Positions 17,460 through 27,083 of a DNA stretch of 64,000 bases are shown here, piece after piece. The notes below the pieces were generated by a model. The model saw only the letters and a list, made by a program, of their open reading frames with translations, was not told the origin of the DNA and did no database searches. Source of the DNA: an uncultured Desulfobacter sp. (lineage in GTDB: Bacteria; Desulfobacterota; Desulfobacteria; Desulfobacterales; Desulfobacteraceae); assembly GCF_963677125.1 (NCBI RefSeq), contig NZ_OY781882.1, positions 1,124,501-1,188,500 of the forward strand. The letters are read 5' to 3'. Made by a program: the position numbers and the translations under genes. The first letter of the stretch is position 1; every line of letters starts with the position of its first letter.

Positions 17460-17897
17460 TTAAAAAACCACAAGAGGAGTGATTGTATCAACTATTGAAG
17501 ATTGAGGTACAAACCCAAGATACCGGCTATCCAACGAGTATTTGGTGTCGCCGATTACAACGAATTGCTCAGAAGGCACGATGCCTGTTTTTGGGGAAAA
17601 AGGCGTAATCGCCCGGCCTTTGCTGTCTGTCTTCGAGGCTGGGGGCAATCGGTATACCTGCCCTGGTAAGGCACCCACACGTTTCATTAAAGGGATATTT
17701 TTAACGTACTTTGATACAAGAGGCTGTTGTGCCGCGGTGGGATGAAAAACAACAAAGGAGCCGTTGCCAATTGCCCGGGAGGTTTTTAAATATAAACCTC
17801 GGGGCAGACTGGCTGAAACATTGATATAACAGTATTGAGATACAAAAAAACAGACCGCAAACAAGAGACTGCAGGGCATCAAGATTTTATATTTCAT
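17460..17897 (-). CDS. traF: TraF-type conjugation signal peptidase (S26 family)
   Basis: This 145-residue membrane-anchored serine protease has an N-terminal membrane helix (about 4-24), the catalytic Ser in NVSASLPRGLY (about residue 30), and the catalytic Lys in MKRVGALPGQVYRL (about residue 72). A third block, GDTKYSLDSRYLGFV, completes the S26C pattern. In IncP systems TraF matures and cyclises the TrbC pilin, so its substrate here is probably the TrbC-like protein at 33750-34070. It overlaps the traG stop by 11 bases. Confidence 0.88.
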   Translation of the reverse strand: MKYKILMPCSLLFAVCFFVSQYCYINVSASLPRGLYLKTSRAIGNGSFVVFHPTAAQQPLVSKYVKNIPLMKRVGALPGQVYRLPPASKTDSKGRAITPFSPKTGIVPSEQFVVIGDTKYSLDSRYLGFVPQSSIVDTITPLVVF

Positions 17898-19743
17898 TGT
17901 TCGAAATCCCTTTGAGCGTGGAAATATTTATGAAGTCGGGCGGCGGGATTCTAACCCGCTTTTGGAAAACAGGATCTAAAAAATAGAGGATCTGTTGACC
18001 GTATACCGTGTTGTACCCGGCAACGAATATAAGCATATCACCAGGGGTTTTGATGCCCCCTTTTTCGTCCTTGACCGGGCCTTTCAGCCTCATGCATTCA
18101 TCCGGTGTAAGCAGCGGCCTTGCCACTTCACTGACAGAAACAGAGGCATTTCCCATGCCGCCTAATCGTTTACCAGAAACACTGGTCTTTTTATCCACCA
18201 CGGTGGTTTTGCCGGTCATATCCGACAGCAGCTTTGCGGTTTCTATCTTGTTGGGTGCATATGCAATCCTGACATGGCAGTTTGATGTAATTGATTCATC
18301 CCGGGTATAGGCCTCCTGCAATTGGGATAAATCCTGGACAATGATATAAGCCTTCACACCATAACCGGCCATAAACGCCAGGGCCTTTTGCATGATTTCC
18401 AGCTTGCCCAGGCTGGTAAACTCGTCCAGCATGAGCAAGAGCCTGTGTTTATAGCCGACTACGGCCTGTCCGTTTTCAAACTCCATTTTCTGGGTGAATT
18501 TTCTTAACGCCAGATTTAAAAAAACACGCAACAGCGGCCTTAGCCTGTCCAGGTTGGCAGGGGATACCACCAGATATAAATCAACAGGGTTTTGCGAATT
18601 CATGATATCTGAAATGAAAAAATCAGACGCAGAGGTGTTTTTTGCGACAATGGGATCACGGTACAAAGACAGGTTGGTAACAGCGGTGGATACCACCCCG
18701 GACAACTCACGATCGGCTTTGATCACAGCTTCACCGGCATAACTGTCAATGGTTGATTGAATGTTGTCTGCCAGATCCGTATCCATGTCCGGATACCGTT
18801 TTTTCAGGATTTGTGCGTGTTCTTTGTCTATCATGGCATACAGCAGGTTTTTGACATCCCCCTCGTTGTCGCTCTTTGTAATTTCGGCCACGACATCGGC
18901 AAGAGTGGCAGCCTGCTTTGATACAATGACATGCAAAATTAGCCCGGTCAGCAAGGCATACCCGGCCTGGGTGAAATAATCTTTCATGCCTTTGCCGTCA
19001 GGGTCACAAATCATCTGGGCAATATTCTGGGCATCGGCAATGGCGTGGTTGGTATTAATCCGCACTTCTGCCAAGGGATTCCATTTAGCAAAAGAAAAGG
19101 TTTCATCGGCAGGGTCAAACTTGAGAATTTTATGATTTAATTTTTTGGTCCTGTATCCTGATGTCAAAGCGTAATTTTCGCCCTTAATATCCAGGGTTAC
19201 ACTTGATCCCGGCCAGGCAAGCAAAGACGGAATAACCAGGCCCACACCTTTCCCGGATCGGGTTGGCGCAAATGCTAAAATATGCTCCGGGCCGTTATGA
19301 ATCAGGTATTTGGTTCCCCTGGCCAATGGGAAACCGCCGACATAGACCCCTTCTTTGGCGTCAAGCCCCATGGCGGCCAACTCTTTTTTCTTGGCCCAGG
19401 TTGCGGTGCCGTGCAGATTTAGATTGCCTTTCGGCTTTTTCCTGAGAATCAGAAAAAAGCCGAAGGCCGTACTGAGGACAAAAGCACCGAAAATCAAATC
19501 AACCCGATTACCCACCGGGGTATCTATTATATATTTGTTCCATTCAAACACCTTCCAGGGCAGGTAATACGTATCAAACACCGGCCTGCCCAGATCAGGA
19601 TGGTATCGCAATGCCATGGCTACGGTTTGCGTGGCATAACTCATAAAAGCAAAGCCCCACAACAAAAAACAAACCGGGAAGAGCAGCGGATACCTGCTTT
19701 TTTTTGCCTTGGCCTGCTTAAGGCCGTACTCTTGTTTTTTCAT
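17887..19743 (-). CDS. traG: VirD4/TraG-type coupling protein
   Basis: The protein has 618 residues. Two N-terminal membrane helices (about 18-44 and 82-101) anchor it in the inner membrane. Walker A is APTRSGKGVGLVIP near residue 160 and Walker B is LLLMLDEFTSLG near 440. It would couple the relaxosome to the secretion channel. The start overlaps the primase stop by four bases. Length and motifs are normal for the family, and no defect is seen. Confidence 0.93.
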   Translation of the reverse strand: MKKQEYGLKQAKAKKSRYPLLFPVCFLLWGFAFMSYATQTVAMALRYHPDLGRPVFDTYYLPWKVFEWNKYIIDTPVGNRVDLIFGAFVLSTAFGFFLILRKKPKGNLNLHGTATWAKKKELAAMGLDAKEGVYVGGFPLARGTKYLIHNGPEHILAFAPTRSGKGVGLVIPSLLAWPGSSVTLDIKGENYALTSGYRTKKLNHKILKFDPADETFSFAKWNPLAEVRINTNHAIADAQNIAQMICDPDGKGMKDYFTQAGYALLTGLILHVIVSKQAATLADVVAEITKSDNEGDVKNLLYAMIDKEHAQILKKRYPDMDTDLADNIQSTIDSYAGEAVIKADRELSGVVSTAVTNLSLYRDPIVAKNTSASDFFISDIMNSQNPVDLYLVVSPANLDRLRPLLRVFLNLALRKFTQKMEFENGQAVVGYKHRLLLMLDEFTSLGKLEIMQKALAFMAGYGVKAYIIVQDLSQLQEAYTRDESITSNCHVRIAYAPNKIETAKLLSDMTGKTTVVDKKTSVSGKRLGGMGNASVSVSEVARPLLTPDECMRLKGPVKDEKGGIKTPGDMLIFVAGYNTVYGQQILYFLDPVFQKRVRIPPPDFINISTLKGISNNEI

Positions 19744-22109
19744 CGTTCAAGCCCTACGCCTTTATCTTTGGAAAGATATTTGATTTGGGATTTTAACTGA
19801 CTTTGAACCCGGCTTTTGCCCATCTTGCACTTGGCCAGGTCATTGAAATCCGTGTACCCAAGTTTTTTTGACTCATCCGTAAATTTGGGGATAATGACTT
19901 TCGCACCAACGGCTTTGGCTGCTTTTTGGGCTTTTTCCACCCCCACATTATTTTTCTTGGCGTGATCATTATCAGCACAAATGAACAACTCAGCCGAGGG
20001 CATCAATTCACGGATCTGTTTGGCCACATTTTCCAGGTTGTTTGCATCAAAGCAAACCACCGCCGGAAGGTGACTCACATCATTAAGGGTTTTTCCGGTT
20101 GCAAAGCCTTCGGCCAGAAGTATGGGTTTTTGTTCGTCGAGTTCGCCTATGGTATAAGCATTTCCCGATTTCTTCCCGCCGGTAAGAAACTGCTTTTGCC
20201 CATCCTCGCCGATGAACTGTAGGGATTCGATTTTGTTGGTTTTAAGATTCTTGGCAGGGACAATCAGCCGATTGTTTTTATCAACCCGGTATTCTTTATC
20301 GCCATTGATCTTTTTATCTGTAAGGTATGGGTGGGACTTGGTTTTTTCTGCATTGATGTAAATGCCGAACGCTTTTTTAGCTGCTGCGGCGTGATCATGC
20401 TCCCGCTCGGCTGCCCGTGCTTGTTTATTTCCTGATGTAATGACTGTTTTGCCGAGTTCTCCTTCATATTTGAAATTGGCTTTTTCCCCGGTTTTATGGT
20501 TTTGAATGAACCCCGCAGGCCTGCCGTCGGGATAAAGCGTATATGCTCCGGATTTTTTGCCGCCCTTATCACCATCAACAGGAACACGGTGCAGCTTGCC
20601 GTCCGCCTGGGGGCTGTCAATTTTTAGGCCGAGCCTTGAAGCCTGGTCCTGGAATTGCGCGGTTACTTTATTCATATCAAGCTGGGTTTCCCGGGCAGGT
20701 TCGAGCCATTTTTGAAAAGGAGCTTGGTCGGCGCCTGGCTTAACAAACCAGGATTTTTCCTGTTTATCCCATTTTGCACCTAATGCCTTGGCTTCATCTT
20801 TCTCTGAATACGGCACATTGATATACACCCTTTCTCCATCAAGCTCTGTTTGCGATTTTTTAGATAGATGCTGTTTTCGTTCAGGATCACCAAAAGAGGC
20901 AGGCTCCTGGGGGGAAGGGGAAGGTTCGGACCTCTCAAGGGAAGGAACGATATTTTTTAGATAGGTTACAATTTCACGCTGGGTATCATCCAGTTCCTTG
21001 TTAAATGCTGATAACGGATCACTTTTATAGTGGTCGGGCATTAAATCATCAAACAAATCGGGGTTGCTCATGGCTACGGTTATCTTTTCCGTATACGAAA
21101 ACAAATTCTTTTGATCAGCGCGGTATTGATCTGCTTTAGCCTGTAATCGTTCCGCTTCCTTTTTTACCAAAGGACTTGATTCCTGTGGGATATCCGCTTC
21201 AATTTTTGCTGTTTTACCTTTCTCTAAATCAAGCCCCATAAGGTATTCAGCGATTTTTTCAGCGTCTTTTATTGCAAACCCGAGTTCTTTTGCCCGATCT
21301 TCCGGCTTTATGGCTTTCAGCCAGGACGAAACATACGCTTTATTGCTCTCTTTTGATTCGGCAGAATAGCCAATGCCGATTTGAGAACACACCAGCCAGC
21401 TTGATATTTCCGCCCTTAATTCTTCCTTGGCCCTGGAATCCTTATCCGCATAGTCAACGCCCCTGTCCATCATGGATTTATGAGCCGTGGCATGCGCTAA
21501 TTCATGAAATACTGTTGAATAATATTTTGATTTATCGTCAAACTGTGATTTGTCCGGCGTTTCTATGGAATGGGTTAAAAAATTATAAAACGCCTTATCA
21601 AGCTGACTCGCGGTGATTTCCACATTGGCAGATGTTATCAGCTTTTCTGCTTTATCTTCCGGCTTCCAGGCAGGCTCCGGGTGATTGTATGGTTCCACAC
21701 CGTCAATCTGGGTGGCATTAAAAACAGAAAAAGTTTTAAAAACAGGTCTATTGACCTTGGTTATTTTTTCTTCACCGTTTTCGTCAAGGACAGGCTTTCC
21801 TTTATCATCAAGCTCTTTTTCCAATCTGGCAGGTGAATAAAAAAATCCTTTGGAGGCTTTTTGACCTTTTTTGACAAAACAATCCATATCTTTAGCCTGG
21901 TTGAACGTCATCCACCTGGGGTCATTATAGCCGCTCATTGCCAGGTTAATCAGGTTTACACCTTTATAATTCTGGTCCGTGGTTAAATTTTTAGGCAACT
22001 CCAGCAATCGGCCTTCTTCCCACGGTTTCTGCCAGGGCGCATCGCCTTTTTCAATGGCCTCTAAAACCCTTTTTGAAAAATCATTGAGCTGATCTTGATA
22101 TTTACTCAT
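19740..22109 (-). CDS. ArdC-domain antirestriction/primase-like protein with metalloprotease and Toprim domains
   Basis: The protein has 789 residues and at least four parts. An ArdC-type ssDNA-binding domain comes first (about 1-130, with APWQKPW near 25 and YKGVNLINLAMSGY near 50). A zinc-metalloprotease-like region has FHELAHATAHKS near residue 200 and a Glu-rich block downstream (KEELRAEISSWLV). A DUF5710-like small domain (VYINVPYSEKDEAKALGAKWD) is near 430. A C-terminal Toprim region has ILLAEGFATGKTL and a later ADNDH near 715. RP4 TraC and related proteins combine ArdC with primase function, protecting and priming the transferred strand. It overlaps genes on both sides by four bases. 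Confidence 0.8.
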   Translation of the reverse strand: MSKYQDQLNDFSKRVLEAIEKGDAPWQKPWEEGRLLELPKNLTTDQNYKGVNLINLAMSGYNDPRWMTFNQAKDMDCFVKKGQKASKGFFYSPARLEKELDDKGKPVLDENGEEKITKVNRPVFKTFSVFNATQIDGVEPYNHPEPAWKPEDKAEKLITSANVEITASQLDKAFYNFLTHSIETPDKSQFDDKSKYYSTVFHELAHATAHKSMMDRGVDYADKDSRAKEELRAEISSWLVCSQIGIGYSAESKESNKAYVSSWLKAIKPEDRAKELGFAIKDAEKIAEYLMGLDLEKGKTAKIEADIPQESSPLVKKEAERLQAKADQYRADQKNLFSYTEKITVAMSNPDLFDDLMPDHYKSDPLSAFNKELDDTQREIVTYLKNIVPSLERSEPSPSPQEPASFGDPERKQHLSKKSQTELDGERVYINVPYSEKDEAKALGAKWDKQEKSWFVKPGADQAPFQKWLEPARETQLDMNKVTAQFQDQASRLGLKIDSPQADGKLHRVPVDGDKGGKKSGAYTLYPDGRPAGFIQNHKTGEKANFKYEGELGKTVITSGNKQARAAEREHDHAAAAKKAFGIYINAEKTKSHPYLTDKKINGDKEYRVDKNNRLIVPAKNLKTNKIESLQFIGEDGQKQFLTGGKKSGNAYTIGELDEQKPILLAEGFATGKTLNDVSHLPAVVCFDANNLENVAKQIRELMPSAELFICADNDHAKKNNVGVEKAQKAAKAVGAKVIIPKFTDESKKLGYTDFNDLAKCKMGKSRVQSQLKSQIKYLSKDKGVGLER

Positions 22110-22324
22110 AAGTCTGCCTCCTCACTTTCTAACTGTGCTTTTTGCATTCTGGCTAATTCTTCAGCAGAAATTTTGATAAGGCCAAAGGAGTCTTCCGCAT
22201 ATTCGGCAACATCCCCCGGGATATCGTCAGAATCAAAATCAAGGGTATCAAGTTGTCTTTTCAGCCAGGCGATGTACTCATCAACGGTCATGTTCCGTTT
22301 CATTGCAAAGTATTCAAAATCCAT
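22106..22324 (-). CDS. Small acidic protein of unknown function in the transfer operon
   Basis: The protein has 72 residues and is strongly acidic, with a DTLDFDSDDIPGD core and an ESEEADL tail. I do not recognise the family. It is predicted to be helical at both ends and has no signal peptide or membrane helix. It overlaps the primase gene start by four bases and follows topB closely, so it is co-translated with both. It could be a small regulator of primase or topoisomerase, but nothing in the sequence shows this. Confidence 0.6.
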   Translation of the reverse strand: MDFEYFAMKRNMTVDEYIAWLKRQLDTLDFDSDDIPGDVAEYAEDSFGLIKISAEELARMQKAQLESEEADL

Positions 22325-22326
22325 TG

Positions 22327-24483
22327 TTATTCTCCTTTTTTATCTGTGAACTGAGGCTTGCCGTTATCGTCAAAATACATTTGTTTGCATTCGGGGAAGC
22401 CGGAGCATCCCCACCAGTAATTTTTCTTGCCTCCTTTTCCTTTTTTCTTTGATTCCCGTTTCACAAGTGGTTTGCCGCAGGCCCGGCATTTATGTTCTGA
22501 TAATTCTATTTTTTTCTTTGGCGTTAAGTCCGGCTTGCCGTTTTTATCGTTGAGGAACACAGGCTTGGCATGCCCATCCTGGTTGAAGCAGGCCCAATAC
22601 AACGACCCTTTTTTGCTTTTTTGCCTGCGTAAAGATTGGCCGCATTCCGGGCAAAGATGGGTTCCCGGCAAAGGGGCTAATTGAAGGGCGAATATTGCTT
22701 TAACAAGTTCCGGGATTTGGGTGGTTTGGTCCGTCATGAATTCGGACAGGCTTTCGTTTCCGTCAGCTATGGCAGAAAGCCTTGATTCCCATTGTGCCGT
22801 TGTCACAGGATCAGTGAGTATACCTGGGGCCATTTTTACCAGTTGCCGGCCAAGATCCGTTGAAATGATGTTCTTTGTCTGGAGTTCGAGCAGCTGCCTG
22901 GCTTTTAATGTTTCGATGATCCCGGCCCTGGTGGCTTCTGTTCCGATGCCTTCATTTTCTTTCAGGGTTTTCTTGGCTTCGGTGTCCTCAATAAATTTAT
23001 GGACATTTGCCATGGCTTCAATGAGGGTACCTTCGGTAAACCTTGCGGGTGGTTTGGTTTTTTGGGATTTGATATCAATGTCAGAAGCGGTTATGTCGTC
23101 ATCTTCATGGACATTAGGTAAGGTTTGTTCTTCACTGTTTTCAGCGTCTGATTTTTCTTCTTTGATGAAAGCTGTCCAGCCAGGATTTAATATCGTTCGG
23201 CCCGTTGATTTCCAGACAGTATGATTGATGCCAGTCAAAATTTTCTGAGCTTCAAACTCCATCGCGGCATAAAACTGAAGGCAAAAGCTTTGGGCAATCA
23301 TGCGGTACAGGGCAAATTCATCAGCTGACAGGTTAGAAGGCGTTTCACCCGTGGGGATAATGGCATGATGGGCAGTGACTTTTTTGGTATTGTATGCGGC
23401 GCTTTTGATGGAGCTATCCGTATTTTCTGCAACTTGTTCAAGTCCGGGAACGTTTGCCAGGGCTGAAAGCACACTGCCTGCTTCATCAAATTGTTCTTCC
23501 GGCAGATACCGGCAATCTGAGCGGGGGTATGTGGTCAACTTTTTTTCATAAAGGGCCTGGGCCACATCAAGCACTTGTTTTGCTCCCATACCGAGTTTTG
23601 ACGAAGCAGCTTTTTGTAAAGAGGAAAGACAATGGGGTAACGGCGGATTCTTCTTCTTTTTCTCTTTGTGGGCTTCAAGAATTTTCCCCGCCTGACCGCT
23701 TACCTCTTTTTTGATCCGATAGGCTTCATCAGGGCTGATTAAGCGGCCCTGGTCATCCAACCCTTTTTGTGTGTCAAGCGGCTGAAACGTGCCGGTGAAC
23801 GTACCTGCTTCATGAAGGAGTTCAACATGCAGGGTGAAGTACGGATGAGGTTTGAAGTTTTCAATAGCAAGATCCCGGTTGACCACCAGGGCCAGGGTTG
23901 GGGTCTGGACCCGGCCAAGGGATAACACGCCCTGGCTACCGGCATCACGTCCTTTGAGGGTCATGGCCCGGGTGCAGTTCATACCCACCAGCCAGTCTGC
24001 CTGTGACCTGGCCCGGGCAGCATCACGCAAGCCGGTATAATCATTGTTGTCCGTCATGGATGCCAGGGCTTTTTTAACTGATTTGTCATCCAGGGCGGCA
24101 AGCCAGATGCGTTCACAAAAACCGGCATAGTCGTGGTATTCCAACACTTCATCAACAAGAAGCTGCCCTTCTCTGTCCGGGTCCCCTGCATTGACGACCA
24201 TTTCAGCATCCTGTAGCAGCTTACCTATGATCTTCATCTGTGCTGCAGCATCTTTTCTGACTGAGGCGCTAAAGTTGTCTGGTAAAATGGGCAGGTCTTC
24301 TTTTTTCCAGGCCTTGTACTTTTCGTCGTATGCTTCGGGCTGATCCATTTCCAACAGGTGGCCGAAGCACCAGGTAACGACATTTTGGCCGCATTCTATG
24401 TAACCGTTCCTTTTTTCGGCATCCCCCAGGCCTGCGGCGATGGCCCGGCCAAGGGATGGTTTTTCTGCGATGAAAAGTTTCAT
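22327..24483 (-). CDS. topB: DNA topoisomerase III
   Basis: I place the start at 24483 (protein of 718 residues beginning MKLFIAEKPSLGRA), because AAGGAGA stands seven bases before it; a longer frame to 24504 exists. The Toprim domain at the N-terminus has FIAEKPS and GDPDREGQLL. The catalytic Tyr lies in LTTYPRSDCRYL near residue 310. The C-terminus has two zinc ribbons (CPECGQSL and CRACGKPLV...WGCSGFPEC). The type IA enzyme relaxes and decatenates DNA, and plasmid-borne copies are common in large conjugative elements. Confidence 0.95.
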   Translation of the reverse strand: MKLFIAEKPSLGRAIAAGLGDAEKRNGYIECGQNVVTWCFGHLLEMDQPEAYDEKYKAWKKEDLPILPDNFSASVRKDAAAQMKIIGKLLQDAEMVVNAGDPDREGQLLVDEVLEYHDYAGFCERIWLAALDDKSVKKALASMTDNNDYTGLRDAARARSQADWLVGMNCTRAMTLKGRDAGSQGVLSLGRVQTPTLALVVNRDLAIENFKPHPYFTLHVELLHEAGTFTGTFQPLDTQKGLDDQGRLISPDEAYRIKKEVSGQAGKILEAHKEKKKKNPPLPHCLSSLQKAASSKLGMGAKQVLDVAQALYEKKLTTYPRSDCRYLPEEQFDEAGSVLSALANVPGLEQVAENTDSSIKSAAYNTKKVTAHHAIIPTGETPSNLSADEFALYRMIAQSFCLQFYAAMEFEAQKILTGINHTVWKSTGRTILNPGWTAFIKEEKSDAENSEEQTLPNVHEDDDITASDIDIKSQKTKPPARFTEGTLIEAMANVHKFIEDTEAKKTLKENEGIGTEATRAGIIETLKARQLLELQTKNIISTDLGRQLVKMAPGILTDPVTTAQWESRLSAIADGNESLSEFMTDQTTQIPELVKAIFALQLAPLPGTHLCPECGQSLRRQKSKKGSLYWACFNQDGHAKPVFLNDKNGKPDLTPKKKIELSEHKCRACGKPLVKRESKKKGKGGKKNYWWGCSGFPECKQMYFDDNGKPQFTDKKGE

Positions 24484-24500
24484 GATTTTGTTCTCCTTTT

Positions 24501-25811
24501 TCATAATTTGCCTTCATACGGTTCGCTGAACTCCAAATCTTTAACCGCTATGATGTTCAGGCGATAACCGGGCCGGATGGTTAAGGTGGGGGACATATTC
24601 ATATGTTTTTCAAGCAATCCCATGGTTGTCTGTCCCATCTGATCTGCCAGGGCCGTTCCCATGGATTCATTGAGCGTTGTTGTTTCGTCGCTGTTATCGC
24701 CGTTCAGTGTGTTCATGGCGTAAGCGGTGCCGCCGGTGACAAGGCTCATCAGCAGGGCATGGCCGTAAATCCTGAAATAGTGATTATTGACCTTGTCTTT
24801 GAGACCGGTGTAGCCGAGCTGGTCCCCGCCAGGCATATCCTTCAAGGTCATTGTCCGGCCATCAGGGAATATTAACCGCTGCCAGACGACGAATACCCGT
24901 TCCTGGCCCATCATTATATTGTTCTGATATTGACCAAAGACTTTGGTGCCTTGGGGGATGAGCAGGTTATAACCGGTTGCAGTATCCCAGACATTTTGAC
25001 TGACCTGGCCGCTGATATAGCCGGGCAAAGTGGAATCAATCCCGGTGATAAGTACCACAGGTATAATGGCCCCGGTTTTAATGGATAACGCATTGGTGTC
25101 TTGATCCATGGAATATCCGTTATCCCACATTGAATCGTCATTGATTTCGGTTTGAGCAGATATGGATAAACCGGTTGTCGTTGTTACGGATGCTGTGGAT
25201 TGTGAACCGGCACCCCCAAGGCCAAGCCTTGCTTTGGCGTTCGCAAGTTCACTGTTTAAGGCAGACAGTCTTGCTGAAGTTCCCGATTGTCGGCTGGTTT
25301 GGTCAGAAACGCCGGAAGAGGTACGAACGATCATTGAAGCGTTGTTTTTGTAAACAACCGGATTGGACTCCAAAGCCTGGCGTTGCTTTTCGAACCGGTA
25401 TTGTAGAACCGTGACAAGCTGTTTCTGTCGCTGCTTGTCCAGAGCGGCTTTTACAGGGTCATGGGGAGGGGGATTCGCGCGTACAACCTCAATTGGTTCA
25501 AGGGCCTTTTGATCCTCCTTTTTCCCCTGGGTGTTCATATCGCTTTCAGACGCAAGGCCTTTGCGTTGCTTAGGGGCTTTGGGCAGATTAAGCCCCTCTT
25601 CATCTGTGGATACAGATGACTGCTGGGGTTCTATCAACAGGGTTTCCTGATCCTGATCCCCGTTTCTATTATTTCTTTTGCCCTCATCAAAGATTGAAAA
25701 AAGCAGCAATAATACAATGATGGCAATGAACAGAAACAGCACCAAGATAGGCTTTTTGCTCAGCACAGTTGTCACCACGCCCGGCCTTTGCAGCCCCCGT
25801 GGTGCACTCAT
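24501..25811 (-). CDS. trbI: VirB10/TrbI-type channel protein
   Basis: The protein has 436 residues. A single N-terminal inner-membrane helix (about 22-42) is followed by a proline- and charge-rich periplasmic linker (about 45-200). The C-terminal beta-barrel domain has typical blocks: AIIPVVLITGIDSTLPGYIS, LLIPQGTKVFGQYQN and a final TIRPGYRLNIIAVKDL. It spans both membranes and forms the outer-membrane core complex with TrbG and TrbH. The start overlaps the trbH stop by four bases. Confidence 0.93.
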   Translation of the reverse strand: MSAPRGLQRPGVVTTVLSKKPILVLFLFIAIIVLLLLFSIFDEGKRNNRNGDQDQETLLIEPQQSSVSTDEEGLNLPKAPKQRKGLASESDMNTQGKKEDQKALEPIEVVRANPPPHDPVKAALDKQRQKQLVTVLQYRFEKQRQALESNPVVYKNNASMIVRTSSGVSDQTSRQSGTSARLSALNSELANAKARLGLGGAGSQSTASVTTTTGLSISAQTEINDDSMWDNGYSMDQDTNALSIKTGAIIPVVLITGIDSTLPGYISGQVSQNVWDTATGYNLLIPQGTKVFGQYQNNIMMGQERVFVVWQRLIFPDGRTMTLKDMPGGDQLGYTGLKDKVNNHYFRIYGHALLMSLVTGGTAYAMNTLNGDNSDETTTLNESMGTALADQMGQTTMGLLEKHMNMSPTLTIRPGYRLNIIAVKDLEFSEPYEGKL

Positions 25812-26233
25812 TTTTTAACCTCGCGTTGGGTATAATTGTCTGCCAGGTTATATCCGGGCATGCGGAACATCCGGCTGAAACTGAATCCGTCACTGCTTTT
25901 AAGGTGGACGTATCCGGTACCGGGATTTTGCGATAACACGTCAATGACATAGCTGATCTTAACAGCGTTCTGGGTCTGACTGATTGTATAACCGGCTCGT
26001 CTGGCCTGTTTTTCAATCAGTTCGTCAAAGGTTTTATTGCCGCTTTTAAGAAGCGTTATCGTGGTTTTTGCCGGTGGATATTGCAGGATCAGGCGGCTGA
26101 TGATTTCATCACAAATCAGTAACGGTGGCTTAGAACCAGTCAACACCCATGAGCTTTTAGGCGAAATGTGGGTGCAGGAAAAACAGGTTAACGCCAGAAA
26201 AAAAAGAAGGATCAGTCTGGTAAGCGTTTTCAT
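25808..26233 (-). CDS. trbH: TrbH-like lipoprotein (VirB7 position)
   Basis: The protein has 141 residues with a lipoprotein signal; the lipobox LTCFSC puts the lipidated Cys near residue 20. The rest is a small periplasmic domain. Similarity to TrbH of IncP plasmids is mainly by length, lipobox and position between trbG and trbI. It would stabilise TrbG in the outer-membrane complex. It overlaps its neighbours by four bases at each end. Confidence 0.75.
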   Translation of the reverse strand: MKTLTRLILLFFLALTCFSCTHISPKSSWVLTGSKPPLLICDEIISRLILQYPPAKTTITLLKSGNKTFDELIEKQARRAGYTISQTQNAVKISYVIDVLSQNPGTGYVHLKSSDGFSFSRMFRMPGYNLADNYTQREVKK

Positions 26234-27072
26234 TTTTTCGCCTCCAGCCGGGTCAGGGTTAATTCTTCCTTATCCTTGCCCACACCCAAGATTAAATAGC
26301 CCTGGTCAAAAATCCGGTCCACAATAAAACAGTTGTTTTTCACCCGGCAGTTTACAAGCCCTTTACCCGCCGCTGTTTTAACCATGAACATGGGCATTTC
26401 CTGCAGTTTGGGCAGTTTGATATACGTTTTAACGCCGTTGTCAAAGACCTGCAGCGGTCTCCAGCCTGCGTTTCCGGATATTTCATACTCAAAGTTCAGA
26501 TTGGCAATATCAAAGCCATCTGGGGTCGTCCTTTTCTCTTTTTCTTTGATTTCCTTTTCCCGGGCCGCTTTGGTGATTGCGATATGGTCCTGGGGATAGA
26601 TGAAGCCTGTATACAGCATGTGTTTACGTCGGTCTGACTTGAGATTGATATGATAAACCCGCCGGTCAGTGGTGATAACGGCGGTGGTAGTGAGCCCGGA
26701 GTCCAGGGCTTTGAAAACAACGTGACTGGTGCTGATATCGCCGCTGCCGGAAAAAACGATTTCTGCGTACCATCGCGCGTTATCGCCCAGGACCATGGAA
26801 TTGATTACTTCTCCGGGCTGCAGTTCCAGATCAGCCACTTTATACGGGGTAACAATAATAGTTGGATTTGAATGGCCATAAACAAAACAGTTCATACCGT
26901 TCCGGGTGGTGATGGGGTCCAGGGTGTTTTGTTGCCATCTTGACTGCAGGGATAAAGGCTTTCTTTCTTTGCTGTCCAATCTGGCTGATACAGGGCTTAC
27001 GAAATCCGCAGCCCGGCATGTTGCCAAACCGGCAAAGAATACTGCTATTGCGATTATTATAAATTTTTTCAT
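26230..27072 (-). CDS. trbG: VirB9/TrbG-type outer-membrane complex protein
   Basis: The protein has 280 residues with a signal peptide (about 1-21, ending TCRAAD). The N-terminal domain has VADLELQPGEVINSMVLGD, the usual VirB9 block, and a C-terminal VirB9 domain carries NLNFEYEISG and TYIKLPKLQEMPMFM. It forms the outer-membrane channel layer with TrbI and TrbH. The context is trbF-trbG-trbH-trbI, as in other IncP/Ti-like systems. Confidence 0.92.
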   Translation of the reverse strand: MKKFIIIAIAVFFAGLATCRAADFVSPVSARLDSKERKPLSLQSRWQQNTLDPITTRNGMNCFVYGHSNPTIIVTPYKVADLELQPGEVINSMVLGDNARWYAEIVFSGSGDISTSHVVFKALDSGLTTTAVITTDRRVYHINLKSDRRKHMLYTGFIYPQDHIAITKAAREKEIKEKEKRTTPDGFDIANLNFEYEISGNAGWRPLQVFDNGVKTYIKLPKLQEMPMFMVKTAAGKGLVNCRVKNNCFIVDRIFDQGYLILGVGKDKEELTLTRLEAKK

Positions 27073-27083
27073 GGGATACGCTC

